The notes beneath the pieces were generated by a model. That model was not told the DNA's origin. It did no database searches and worked only from the letters and a program-made list of their open reading frames with translations. 64,000 nt of DNA, taken from IMG/VR virus record IMGVR_UViG_3300036766_000988, positions 124,001 through 188,000 of that record; one strand, written 5' to 3'. The DNA is from a virus. Shown here piece by piece: positions 53,232-61,118 of this stretch. How positions within the stretch are numbered: the stretch's first letter is position 1; every line of letters starts with the position of its first letter. A program made the translations under genes and the position numbers.

Positions 53232-56088
53232 TGAAGATGGTCTAAACGAAGTCTTCGACCTGATGCACGAGAACAGGGACGTGGCGAAGCCTGTGCCCAA
53301 TCTTGATGCTGACGACGATGACGGAACCTCAGCGACTGACTTCCTCGACAACAACGTCTTGCAGGAGCGCGAAGTTCCTGACATCACGAAGCCGTGGATG
53401 AAGCACCACAACTTCGTCCTCGTCCGGACCCTCGAAGAGGTCAACGGCATCGTGGATGCAGCTCTGGCGAACGGGCATTGCTCGCTCGACCTAGAGTGTG
53501 AGGGACTCGACAACCGTATCTTCTACACGGAGATGCCGCCGGATATCGATCCGGTGAGTGGTGTCGAACGAAAGGTGCATGGCAAGCCCTATACGAAGCA
53601 CAAGGTCGTAGGCTTTTGCCTGGCGGTCGGAGACGCCAAGACCGGTTACTACATCCCAATCCGGCACACTCCGCTCGATGGAGGGGTCGATCTCAATGTC
53701 AAGCCTGTCGAGGAGGTCGAGGCGGCTATCAAGCGTCTATGCTTGGCGGCGCAGCCTATCCCTAAACCTGGGGTGAAAGATCCTCTCGCCTTTCGGGAGT
53801 TCGAGAAACCGCCGCAGGTCATCATCGATTTCTGGCACTCGGCGTTCGATCAGGAGTTCCTATTCCCCATCACGGGTATCGACTTCTGGCATCCGGATGG
53901 CTTCGAAGACGGCAACCTGGCAGCCTTCGTGAAGTACTCAGGAGACCGAAATCTCGGGCTCAAGGCGAAGTCCGCTGAGATGCTCCGTGACCCGGATGGG
54001 CACCCCTACGAAATGATCGAGCTGAAAGAACTCTTCCCCCATCGTGGGAGCAAGATCGAGTTCCATCTTCTGGCGCCGGATGAACCCGGCGTCATCAAGT
54101 ACGGCTGCTCGGACGGCATCTGCACGCGGCTCATCTGCGCCCATAAGGATCTCGTCCCGCTGGTGAAGGAGAAGTACAACTTCACGTACCGTCTCGAAAA
54201 GCAGGTCGCTCAGGTGAAGCGGGCGATGGAGCGGCACCGGGTCAAGATCAACCGAACCCGCATCATCGAGCTGCGAGCCCAGCACGAGAAAGCTCGGGAT
54301 GAGATTCGAGCGAAGATCCAGGAGTTCGCTCAGTCGAAGGGGTTCAACAGCTTCGAGCCAGGCTCGCCGAAGCAGCTCTCCGACATGCTCTTCGGAAAAG
54401 ATCCTGGGCTCGACATCACGCTCCCAGGACGCGGCCCTGACGATGCGGACTTCCCCAACGGGAAGCCCCCGATGAACGAGAAGTCGAAGCAGTACAAGAC
54501 GGGCGCCGACGTTCTCGACGAGATGGCGAAGATCATGGGGGACAATGCGCCCCCGATTCTCAAGTGGATCGTTGCCTTCCGTGAGGAAGACAAGATGCTG
54601 GGCACGTACCTCGATAGCCTGGCCAACCATCCGGATGCGGGGACCGACGAGCTTCGGTTCCAGTTCAAGCAGACCGGGGCCGCCACCGGTCGTTTCTCAG
54701 CTCCGGCAGGGGACAACGCCCATGGATACTCGGGCGTTCCGATCCACGGAATCCCGGCGACGTCGGACATCCGGACGTGCTTCGTGGCCCGCGAGGGCTA
54801 CACGATGGTCAAGTGCGACTACTCGGGTGAAGAGCTGCGCATCGTCACCAACCTCTCCAACGAGCGGGTGTGGATCAAGGAGTTCCATGAAGGAACTGGT
54901 GATCTTCACAGCATCACGGCCCGAGCGTTCTTCGGCAAGCAAGAGGTCTCGAAGGACGAGCGCAAGATGGGCAAGATTGCCAACTTCGCGCTCGTCTACG
55001 GTGGGGGTCCCGCAGCCGTCATGCGTGCCACCGGGTGCGACCGTATGGAAGGTCAGCGCCGGAAGCAGGCCTTCGATAAGGCCGTGCCTGACTTCGCCAA
55101 ATGGGTGAAGGTTCAACACGCAAAGGTGAAGAAAGAGTTGGGGGTCTGGACGGCATTCGGTCGTTGGATTCAGATCCCCGATGCGTGCTCTCCGGATAAC
55201 GCGATCAAGGCTGCCTGCGAGCGTCACGCGACCAACTACCCGATTCAGGGTTCGGGCGCGGACATCATGAAGATCGCGATGGTTCTCGTCCACAAGGAGA
55301 TGTGGCGCCGTGGGTGGCTACAGGACGACTCCGTTCGGTTGCTCTTGACGGTACACGACGAGTTGGTCTTCGAGATCAAGCACGCCAGGGTGGTGGAAGC
55401 TGTGCCGCTCATCGTCGAGCAAATGGAGCTGCCGACCATGATGGCTCGACCTCCCTACTCCCCTCAGTGGCAGGTGCCGCTGGTGACCGAGCCGCTGGTG
55501 GGCCCTACGTGGGGGACCGGCTATCCGTGTGAGCGAGCGACGGAGGCCCACAAGCTCAAGGAGGGCGAGGTCGTCGTCAACGGTTTCGTCTACGGCGCGA
55601 TCCGAACCGTCGATCTGGGCAAGGAGATTCCAGGGGTAGGGGAAGTCGAGCATCACCGCGACGAGAAGAACAAGAAGGTCAAGATCCGCATCCTCGAACC
55701 GCAGTGGCTCGTGGGGGTCTCGGACATGAAGTTTGAGCCTGCGCCCCCTCCTAAGAAGGACGAGTCCGGTGGCGGTGGGGGAGGAAGCAACGGAGCTGGG
55801 GGTCCTGGTGAGCCCCAGCGAGCTTCGGCCACCGAGTCCACCAAGAACGGGGCGTCCAAGACAGCTACGTTGAAGTTGAAGCTGCTCACGAAGCAGTCGG
55901 TACAGCAGGTTCGAGGTCTGTGTATGGAGTGGATCGATCCCGACCATGGGGTTCTGCTCAAGCTCATCGATCCGGTGAGCGGACAGATCCTCATCGACCC
56001 CAAGCACGGGGTGCGGATCAACGCCGAGAAGTTCAGGCAGGCGATGTTCGAGAAGAACCTCAGCGACGGGAAAATGGTCGTTTCTTAG
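53194..56088 (+). CDS. family A DNA polymerase with 3'-5' exonuclease, 964 aa
   Basis: Exo I LDLECEGLD (about 98), Exo II WHSAFDQEFLF; polymerase motif A CDYSGEELR (about 540), motif B RKMGKIANFALVYGGG (about 590) and motif C VHDELVFEI (about 720). No 5'-3' exonuclease domain is fused; that activity is encoded at 61760. About 200 residues follow motif C, with a Gly-rich linker (DESGGGGGGSNGAGG) and a distinct C-terminal domain, longer than usual. ATG 53194 has an AGGAGG site 7 nt upstream; the frame before it overlaps the previous gene. Confidence 0.95.
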   Translation: MPIDPTQDPTELDEDGLNEVFDLMHENRDVAKPVPNLDADDDDGTSATDFLDNNVLQEREVPDITKPWMKHHNFVLVRTLEEVNGIVDAALANGHCSLDLECEGLDNRIFYTEMPPDIDPVSGVERKVHGKPYTKHKVVGFCLAVGDAKTGYYIPIRHTPLDGGVDLNVKPVEEVEAAIKRLCLAAQPIPKPGVKDPLAFREFEKPPQVIIDFWHSAFDQEFLFPITGIDFWHPDGFEDGNLAAFVKYSGDRNLGLKAKSAEMLRDPDGHPYEMIELKELFPHRGSKIEFHLLAPDEPGVIKYGCSDGICTRLICAHKDLVPLVKEKYNFTYRLEKQVAQVKRAMERHRVKINRTRIIELRAQHEKARDEIRAKIQEFAQSKGFNSFEPGSPKQLSDMLFGKDPGLDITLPGRGPDDADFPNGKPPMNEKSKQYKTGADVLDEMAKIMGDNAPPILKWIVAFREEDKMLGTYLDSLANHPDAGTDELRFQFKQTGAATGRFSAPAGDNAHGYSGVPIHGIPATSDIRTCFVAREGYTMVKCDYSGEELRIVTNLSNERVWIKEFHEGTGDLHSITARAFFGKQEVSKDERKMGKIANFALVYGGGPAAVMRATGCDRMEGQRRKQAFDKAVPDFAKWVKVQHAKVKKELGVWTAFGRWIQIPDACSPDNAIKAACERHATNYPIQGSGADIMKIAMVLVHKEMWRRGWLQDDSVRLLLTVHDELVFEIKHARVVEAVPLIVEQMELPTMMARPPYSPQWQVPLVTEPLVGPTWGTGYPCERATEAHKLKEGEVVVNGFVYGAIRTVDLGKEIPGVGEVEHHRDEKNKKVKIRILEPQWLVGVSDMKFEPAPPPKKDESGGGGGGSNGAGGPGEPQRASATESTKNGASKTATLKLKLLTKQSVQQVRGLCMEWIDPDHGVLLKLIDPVSGQILIDPKHGVRINAEKFRQAMFEKNLSDGKMVVS

Positions 56089-56099
56089 GGGGCAACCCC

Positions 56100-56109
56100 G
56101 GTGTAGGGC
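56100..56109 (+). promoter_or_regulatory. GGTGTAGGGC promoter
   Basis: Ends 5 nt before the ATG at 56115, just past the polymerase stop. Confidence 0.6.
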
Positions 56110-56114
56110 GAGCC

Positions 56115-56570
56115 ATGCCCTCAGCTCTCTCATGCTTTCGAGTCGACACCCTGGTGTTGGCCGAGTCCAGGCCTTGGTACGCAATGGAACAAGGCAGCTT
56201 GGTTGTCGTCGCGCTCGACGGGCAAAACCTAGCTACTTGTCGTATCAGCTCGAATCGAGTGCTGATCCCCATGTGGGAGGTCGGGGATGTGGAGCTGGTA
56301 GCGGGGGAGCTGCTCTACTGCGCCGGATTACAGCAAGGAGTCCGGCGCGCAACGGCCAAGCAAGCGGCTCTAGGGCACCGTCAAGTCCTCACTCATCAAG
56401 ACCATCCAGCGATCCCTCTCGGGATGGCGTTGGGTCTCGATTCACCGGAATATGTAGGAATCCACGTGGTGCGCGGTTCCCAGAAGGGGCTCGTGGTCTT
56501 CCCCGAGGGGGGTGATAACGGCAGGACTGTCGTGCTTTACGATGGTCACGACATGAACGAGTCTGACTGA
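56115..56570 (+). CDS. hypothetical protein, 151 aa
   Basis: Not recognised. Strand-rich (RPWYAMEQGSLVVVALDGQN; YVGIHVVRGSQKGLVVFPEG). Last gene of the rightward block, convergent with the next. Confidence 0.7.
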   Translation: MPSALSCFRVDTLVLAESRPWYAMEQGSLVVVALDGQNLATCRISSNRVLIPMWEVGDVELVAGELLYCAGLQQGVRRATAKQAALGHRQVLTHQDHPAIPLGMALGLDSPEYVGIHVVRGSQKGLVVFPEGGDNGRTVVLYDGHDMNESD

Positions 56571-56572
56571 CG

Positions 56573-56875
56573 CTAGACGGCGGGCCGCTGCACCCGAGCC
56601 CAACAGGTCTGGGCTCGACGGGCTTCGATACGTTCTTGGTAGAAGCCGATGCTCTTTTGGAGCTTCACCACGTGCTGCCTGAGCAAGGCCCGGATGTGGT
56701 AGTTGCATCCGAGTTGGGTCCTCAGTCGACGTCGAGTCGACCCTCGATGAAGCTTGCTGGCCGAGGCCTCTTGTCGGGAGATCCGCTGTTCGAGGTCGCG
56801 GAGTTCGTTCGAGCGCTTCCGCAACAGATCGTGCGCAGCGTTGAGCTTCTGCTCCCAGAACGTGAGATCTCGCAT
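56573..56875 (-). CDS. coiled-coil paralogue A, 100 aa
   Basis: MRDLTFWEQKLNAAHDLLRK, then heptad-like helix and IGFYQERIEARRAQTCWARV. Clear paralogue of 57048-57350 (same length, same ends MRDxTFWEQKL and CWxxVQRP-like). Basic, helical; perhaps an RNA or DNA-packing peptide. Confidence 0.75.
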   Translation of the reverse strand: MRDLTFWEQKLNAAHDLLRKRSNELRDLEQRISRQEASASKLHRGSTRRRLRTQLGCNYHIRALLRQHVVKLQKSIGFYQERIEARRAQTCWARVQRPAV

Positions 56876-56885
56876 CGGAGTTGAA

Positions 56886-56924
56886 GCCCGCCTAGTTTAG
56901 CGTTCCCGGCGGGCAAGAGAACAG
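56886..56924. repeat. intergenic hairpin repeat, copy 2
   Basis: GCCCGCC/GGCGGGC arms (56886-56892, 56908-56914) around TAGTTTAGCGTTCCC, then AAGAGAACAGG. Lies 11 nt upstream of paralogue A, so it may be its leader or promoter. Confidence 0.65.
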
Positions 56925-57047
56925 GGCCGATGTCCCGCTCACCAGCACCCACGTATTTTAGGCAACCGACCGTCTGGTTCAGCCAAGGAGGCCTTTATCC
57001 TGACGGAGGCGGCGGGCGTAGTTTCTCTACACCAGTCGGGCAGGCCG

Positions 57048-57350
57048 CTACAACATCGGCCGCTGGATCACGTTCCAACAGCTCCGTCGCATCCGGGTTT
57101 CGATGCGCTCTTGGTAGAACACAGCCTGCTGCTCAAGACGTGCGATCTCACGCCGCTGCCGGGCCCGCATGCGGTACGCCACGACGAGCTGCGCCCGTAA
57201 CCGACGCTTCTCCGAACCCTTCGGAAGCTTGAGTGCGGCAGCCTCATGACGTTGAATGACGTTGTGAAGGGTTTTCTGGTTTTCGTGAAACCGCTTCAAG
57301 CGACCCTGACAGTCCTTGAGCTTCTGCTCCCAGAAGGTGCGGTCTCGCAT
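57048..57350 (-). CDS. coiled-coil paralogue B, 100 aa
   Basis: MRDRTFWEQKLKDCQGRLKR then VIQRHEAAALKLPKGSEKRR and AVFYQERIETRMRRSCWNVI. Tandem duplicate of the 56573 gene; each copy carries the same hairpin repeat just upstream, so gene and repeat were duplicated together. Confidence 0.75.
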   Translation of the reverse strand: MRDRTFWEQKLKDCQGRLKRFHENQKTLHNVIQRHEAAALKLPKGSEKRRLRAQLVVAYRMRARQRREIARLEQQAVFYQERIETRMRRSCWNVIQRPML

Positions 57351-57360
57351 GGTAGTAGGG

Positions 57361-57400
57361 GCCCGCCTAGTTTACGGTTCCCAGCGGGCGGAGAACAGAT
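57361..57400. repeat. intergenic hairpin repeat, copy 3
   Basis: GCCCGC/GCGGGC arms (57361-57366, 57384-57389) around CTAGTTTACGGTTCCCA, then GGAGAACAG. 10 nt upstream of paralogue B. Confidence 0.65.
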
Positions 57401-57413
57401 GCTTGTGCCCCGC

Positions 57414-57557
57414 TCACAAGCGATCCCAACAATAGCGGCTCCCGATGTCCAGGTCGGCCCCCGATACCCTTCCACAAGAGATGTCTTGCCAAATGATGGG
57501 GTAAGACAATTTGCACCGAGGCATCAGAAAGCTTCCCCGACCACCAGTGGCGGGCAT
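57414..57557 (-). CDS. small protein, 47 aa
   Basis: MPATGGRGSFLMPRCKLSYP then IIWQDISCGRVSGADLDIGS. GGTGTAGAGA (57571-57562) ends 4 nt before the ATG, which makes this short frame credible. Not recognised. Confidence 0.55.
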   Translation of the reverse strand: MPATGGRGSFLMPRCKLSYPIIWQDISCGRVSGADLDIGSRYCWDRL

Positions 57558-57602
57558 CTCTTCTCTACACCGGTTGTCCGAGAAACCCTACGAAGGACGG
57601 GC

Positions 57603-57818
57603 TCAATTTGGTTTGTTCAAGGTCTCGAAAGTAACCGGTTGTCCATCCCATACTTTCGGAATGTGCCTCTGCTCATCGAACAGAAGTACAGAGCGCACGA
57701 CGTGGATTCCTGAGCGGGAATCCACACTTATCCTTGTCCACTTCCAGTCTCGGGGGATGATCTTCATGAGATAGCGTAACAAGCGTGCGGCAGAGGATCC
57801 CGTAAGTTTCACCGCCAT
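57603..57818 (-). CDS. hypothetical protein, 71 aa
   Basis: Not recognised. MAVKLTGSSAARLLRYLMKI then WTRISVDSRSGIHVVRSVLL: helix then strands. ATG 57818 overlaps the upstream TGA; the frame beyond it is shadow. Confidence 0.65.
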   Translation of the reverse strand: MAVKLTGSSAARLLRYLMKIIPRDWKWTRISVDSRSGIHVVRSVLLFDEQRHIPKVWDGQPVTFETLNKPN

Positions 57819-58039
57819 CAACCCTTCCTTGGGTATCTGAGCCTGATGTGCCTCAGCACCCCCAACCAGTAGGTGGTGGTGAGCCGCCCGCTGGCCGAAC
57901 TCTCGTGGTACAATCCCCCATCGTCGGGGTCGAAGTGGATCCAGTCCCCGTGGTCGACGGGCAGCCGATGCTCCCGCACACCAGACATCCCATGGGGTCT
58001 GCGAAGGCTGCGGGCAGCTTCCAGTCTGGACATCGGCAT
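57818..58039 (-). CDS. hypothetical protein, 73 aa
   Basis: Not recognised. Arg-rich head, then HGDWIHFDPDDGGLYHESSA and TTTYWLGVLRHIRLRY. Coupled to the next gene by 1-nt overlap. Confidence 0.65.
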   Translation of the reverse strand: MPMSRLEAARSLRRPHGMSGVREHRLPVDHGDWIHFDPDDGGLYHESSASGRLTTTYWLGVLRHIRLRYPRKG

Positions 58040-58051
58040 GGGGCTCCTTGC

Positions 58052-58237
58052 TCACCGGTAGGGCGTTGGGGGCTGGGGTCTCAAGACCGCTTCGAGGATA
58101 GCGCGGAAATCAGCCGTCTCTCGGATGTAGGTGATCGCCAAGCGAAGCTCGTCCACGGACAAGCTCATAAAGCCGCCTTGCTTCGCTTTCCAGTAGAGTT
58201 CTTCGCGATGGGATCTAGGTTGGGTTGAACTGGGCAT
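58052..58237 (-). CDS. hypothetical protein, 61 aa
   Basis: Not recognised. SVDELRLAITYIRETADFRA is a clean helix pair; Pro-rich end. ATG 58237 lies inside the upstream gene (23-nt overlap). Confidence 0.6.
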   Translation of the reverse strand: MPSSTQPRSHREELYWKAKQGGFMSLSVDELRLAITYIRETADFRAILEAVLRPQPPTPYR

Positions 58238-58445
58238 GTTCCCACTCTTCGTGGACAGCATTGATGAAATGAGACTTGGACAGCCCTGCGGCCTTGAAAA
58301 GAAGAGTCGTGGCGTGAACGGCGGCTGTGGCCAGGAGTAAGCCTGCATCGGGCTCATTCTCTGGAATGGCCTGAGCCGCTTCGTTCATGACGCCATCGAA
58401 AAAAGCTGTGGCAACTCGCTTAACGATCTTAGCGTCGTAGGGCAT
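58215..58445 (-). CDS. hypothetical helical protein, 76 aa
   Basis: Not recognised. KIVKRVATAFFDGVMNEAAQ and GLLLATAAVHATTLLFKAAG. GGTGTAGAGA (58460-58451) ends 5 nt before the ATG. Confidence 0.7.
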   Translation of the reverse strand: MPYDAKIVKRVATAFFDGVMNEAAQAIPENEPDAGLLLATAAVHATTLLFKAAGLSKSHFINAVHEEWEHAQFNPT

Positions 58446-58516
58446 GAAAGTCTCTACACCAACGGCGTCAGATGGCTTTGGGTGCCAGTCCTAAACCTCT
58501 TATCCAGCATGTCAGC

Positions 58517-58816
58517 ATGACCCTCTCGTACGACCGCCGCGTAGCTGCCCGTCCTGCCCCGGACCAGGATGACCGCCAGCCCTACTACGTCGAGGTCAAG
58601 GTGGGGGTTGCAGTCTTGGCCTCCAACAAGGAAGAGGCGAAGCAGATCGCCCTCCAGAAAACGTTCACGACCTTGGGGTTGACCATGGAGCCCGAAGCTC
58701 AGGCGCGGCGGGCCTCCAAGCTTTCCGACTTCCCTCGGGACTGGCACTCCGGTACCTTCGTCACGGACAAGTCGCGTGAGATGATCGAGCTGAAGGACTA
58801 CTTCACGGACAAGTAG
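58517..58816 (+). CDS. hypothetical protein, 99 aa
   Basis: Not recognised. PYYVEVKVGVAVLASNKEEA then KQIALQKTFTTLG is a strand-helix unit like a small RRM or ferredoxin-like fold. ATG 58517 chosen for composition. Its last 19 bases overlap the convergent gene. Confidence 0.65.
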   Translation: MTLSYDRRVAARPAPDQDDRQPYYVEVKVGVAVLASNKEEAKQIALQKTFTTLGLTMEPEAQARRASKLSDFPRDWHSGTFVTDKSREMIELKDYFTDK

Positions 58817-58989
58817 CCGGGCCCTACTGGGCTTTTCTCGACCAGATCACTGAGGGCGTCCCAGTAGCAGTCACTACAGGACGGGCTGCTCTCGTGAAGC
58901 TCTGCCGAGCATGCCTTGCATCGTTGCCTCTTGGACACCCGATGGGCTGTCAGATCGAGACGGGCGAACTGATCGAGGGTGTAGGCCAT
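58798..58989 (-). CDS. small zinc-ribbon protein, 63 aa
   Basis: RCKACSAELHESSPSCSDCY gives a C4 ribbon; the remainder is a short helix. ATG 58989; the longer frame is out of register with the upstream stop at 58994. Confidence 0.65.
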   Translation of the reverse strand: MAYTLDQFARLDLTAHRVSKRQRCKACSAELHESSPSCSDCYWDALSDLVEKSPVGPGYLSVK

Positions 58990-58993
58990 CGAT

Positions 58994-59458
58994 CTACCCG
59001 GATTGAGGCACTTCGGATGTGTAGACCACGCGGACCGCATGCAACTCGCTCCACATCATGACCAACTCGTCGTACTCCATCCTGCAAATCGACTCGATAG
59101 TCTCACCAAGCCTGTAGGGTAGCTTGTCTGTGAGTTCGAATTTGTGCTCATCGGGGTGAATCAGCCTGTAGGGTTCGGCCCAAGCGGATCCATCAGCTTG
59201 CTCAAGGTGGATTGTCATTGACTCGCGAAGGTCTGGACGAGCCACACCCGACAGGTCCCCAGACAGAAACCTACGGAAAAACGCATCCACCTCGGGCATA
59301 CACCCGAGACAGGCACAGAAACCCTTCGTACGCCGGTGCAAACAGAATCCCTCAAGTCTGAAGCTCCACGTCGCCTGGGTCTGCCGTGCTAGGGCTACGC
59401 CCGGCACAAAGTACACGAGCCCAGCAGCGATCGTCTTGAGTGATGTTCGTCGATTCAT
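58994..59458 (-). CDS. secreted protein with twin-arginine-like signal, 154 aa
   Basis: MNRRTSLKTIAAGLVYFVPG then VALARQ: R-R-x-S-L-K in the n-region, a moderate hydrophobic core and an A-x-A cleavage site near residue 24, the pattern of Tat substrates. The mature part has four Cys in CLHRRTKGFCACLGC, possibly a metal site folded before export, which would explain use of Tat. Function unknown. Overlaps the upstream gene by 4 nt. Confidence 0.7.
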   Translation of the reverse strand: MNRRTSLKTIAAGLVYFVPGVALARQTQATWSFRLEGFCLHRRTKGFCACLGCMPEVDAFFRRFLSGDLSGVARPDLRESMTIHLEQADGSAWAEPYRLIHPDEHKFELTDKLPYRLGETIESICRMEYDELVMMWSELHAVRVVYTSEVPQSG

Positions 59459-59715
59459 GGTGGAGTAGGGTCCTTCTTTGCGGCCTTCCTAGCCCTCTCA
59501 GCTTCCAAGAGCCCCAGCACCTCTTCTACGATGAGGGCGGCGTCTTTCTGGAAGTCTTGCTCGTCAAGCAGGGCACTGTACCAACTCCCATCCGCTTGAA
59601 CGGTCAGCAAGAGCCCTGCAACACCTGGGGGCGGGAGCGTGAACCCATGGTGCTGACCCGAGGGGGGCTGGATCTTGGTGGTCAGGAGCTGGAGAACTTC
59701 GTAGGCGGTCTTCAT
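59455..59715 (-). CDS. hypothetical protein, 86 aa
   Basis: Not recognised. A strand-rich middle (AGLLLTVQADGSWYSALLDE) and a charged helix at the end (VEEVLGLLEAERARKAAKK). ATGA coupling on both sides. Confidence 0.7.
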   Translation of the reverse strand: MKTAYEVLQLLTTKIQPPSGQHHGFTLPPPGVAGLLLTVQADGSWYSALLDEQDFQKDAALIVEEVLGLLEAERARKAAKKDPTPP

Positions 59716-59900
59716 GGTCTTGATTTCAGCCGCCTGGGCTTCCAGTTCTCCGGTACCCCACACGCCAACACGGCTCGCCACGCATCCCAAAGGGAGTTGT
59801 AGCGAGCGGCCTTCCCTGGGCGGTTGGATCGAGCGGTACCGGCACCGGTCTTCGCATCGAGGTACCACTTCGCTCGGTCACTGCGTCGAACGACCCACAT
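59712..59900 (-). CDS. small basic protein, 62 aa
   Basis: Not recognised. MWVVRRSDRAKWYLDAKTGA, then NSLWDAWRAVLACGVPENW. Trp-rich and basic. Confidence 0.65.
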   Translation of the reverse strand: MWVVRRSDRAKWYLDAKTGAGTARSNRPGKAARYNSLWDAWRAVLACGVPENWKPRRLKSRP

Positions 59901-59903
59901 CGA

Positions 59904-60071
59904 TCAGCCTCTGAGGTACGGCGGTCGAATGCTGAGGTATCCCAGCAGATACGGGCCTGCTACCGCAGCCGGGGGCCAGCCATGCTCTGCATCTATCCAG
60001 CCCCGTTCGAACTCCAACTGCCGAATCCGATCCGAATCGGGCGGGGTGTTCTGCGGATCTTTGGCGTCCAT
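59904..60071 (-). CDS. hypothetical protein, 55 aa
   Basis: Not recognised. MDAKDPQNTPPDSDRIRQLE then FERGWIDAEHGWPPAAVAGP. GGTGTAGAAG (60106-60097) starts a transcript with a leader of about 25 nt; first gene of the unit down to 58798. Confidence 0.6.
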   Translation of the reverse strand: MDAKDPQNTPPDSDRIRQLEFERGWIDAEHGWPPAAVAGPYLLGYLSIRPPYLRG

Positions 60072-60135
60072 AGGCTTCACCAAGTTAGCACGAGGGCTTC
60101 TACACCGGAAGAGTCCAGACCTCGCCGCGTTCGGG

Positions 60136-61008
60136 TTAGGCGGCAACCCGGCGCTCATCCAGGTAGCCCACGGCACTTTCAAGGGTTTGAAGCCCCTCCC
60201 GTGAGTGCCCGAGCCCGAGGTTGCAGGAACGGCAGAGGAGCCCCCGCAGACCGGCCTTCTTGCCGACCGTGTGATCGTGGTCGATGTGGGTGCCTGCCCC
60301 TGGCTTCAACGGGTCACGACAGATGCCGCAGGCCCCACCCTGACGGTCGAGCAGCACCTGGAAGGACTCCAGCGTGAGCCCGTAGCCGTACCAGAGGTTG
60401 GAGACTCGGGTACCGGTCTTCTCGGCCCCCTGCGGCCTCTCGGCAGGGATGGGTAACCCCACCACGAATCCTTGGCTGAGGTAGACGAGGGCGTTCTTGA
60501 GCAGCGCAGGATCATCTCGGAAGTGTCCGAGCATCACGTTGCACAGACCGCAAAGCAGCCCCCGTACCTTCCCGGTCGTGTGGTCGTGGTCGAGATGTGT
60601 TCCGGTGCGGCCTGGCTTCAAGAGGTCGGAACAGACGGCGCACTTCCCATCCTGCTTCTCGAACAGAGCTTGCTTGTCCTCGGGGGTGAGGCCGTACCGA
60701 CAGAGAAGCTGCCAGGCCCGTACTTTTTCAGGGTTCTTGGTTTGGTAAGCAAATACCCGGGCTTTTTCACCTTCGGGGTTTGCGGCATAGCGAGCGGCGT
60801 CCTTGGCTTTCAAGTGCTCAGCATTCGAGGCAGCCCAGTTCACCCAAGTCTCGGGGTGCTTTGCTCTGTAGGCCGTTTGCTTCTCGGCGCAGCACTTCTT
60901 GCAGTGGCTCTTGAGCCCATCCTTGGCGACTTTGGATCGTCCGAACGGGCCAGGCCCTTCGCAATTTGAACAAGTCTTCTTGGGTACTACCAACTCGGAA
61001 TCACCCAT
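60136..61008 (-). CDS. tandem endonuclease VII-like HNH protein, 290 aa
   Basis: An N-terminal CSNCEGPGPF...CKKCC zinc pair, then two copies of a recombination endonuclease VII-like domain. Copy 1: CAVCSDLL...HLDHDHTTGKVRGLLCGLCN (in part) at about 120-165. Copy 2: CGICRDPL...HIDHDHTVG...GLLCRSCNLGLGHS at about 225-280. Single-domain Endo VII homologues resolve branched DNA; a two-domain chain would be a ready-made dimer, or a homing nuclease. Confidence 0.85.
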   Translation of the reverse strand: MGDSELVVPKKTCSNCEGPGPFGRSKVAKDGLKSHCKKCCAEKQTAYRAKHPETWVNWAASNAEHLKAKDAARYAANPEGEKARVFAYQTKNPEKVRAWQLLCRYGLTPEDKQALFEKQDGKCAVCSDLLKPGRTGTHLDHDHTTGKVRGLLCGLCNVMLGHFRDDPALLKNALVYLSQGFVVGLPIPAERPQGAEKTGTRVSNLWYGYGLTLESFQVLLDRQGGACGICRDPLKPGAGTHIDHDHTVGKKAGLRGLLCRSCNLGLGHSREGLQTLESAVGYLDERRVAA

Positions 61009-61118
61009 GACAACAGAGTAGATCCGACCTAATAATAGTCAAGTATCCCGAGGATTTAGCCACCTATGGCAACTTGACTTCAAAATATCTCCAAAAGAGT
61101 TTGGAGCCTCGTAAGTGC

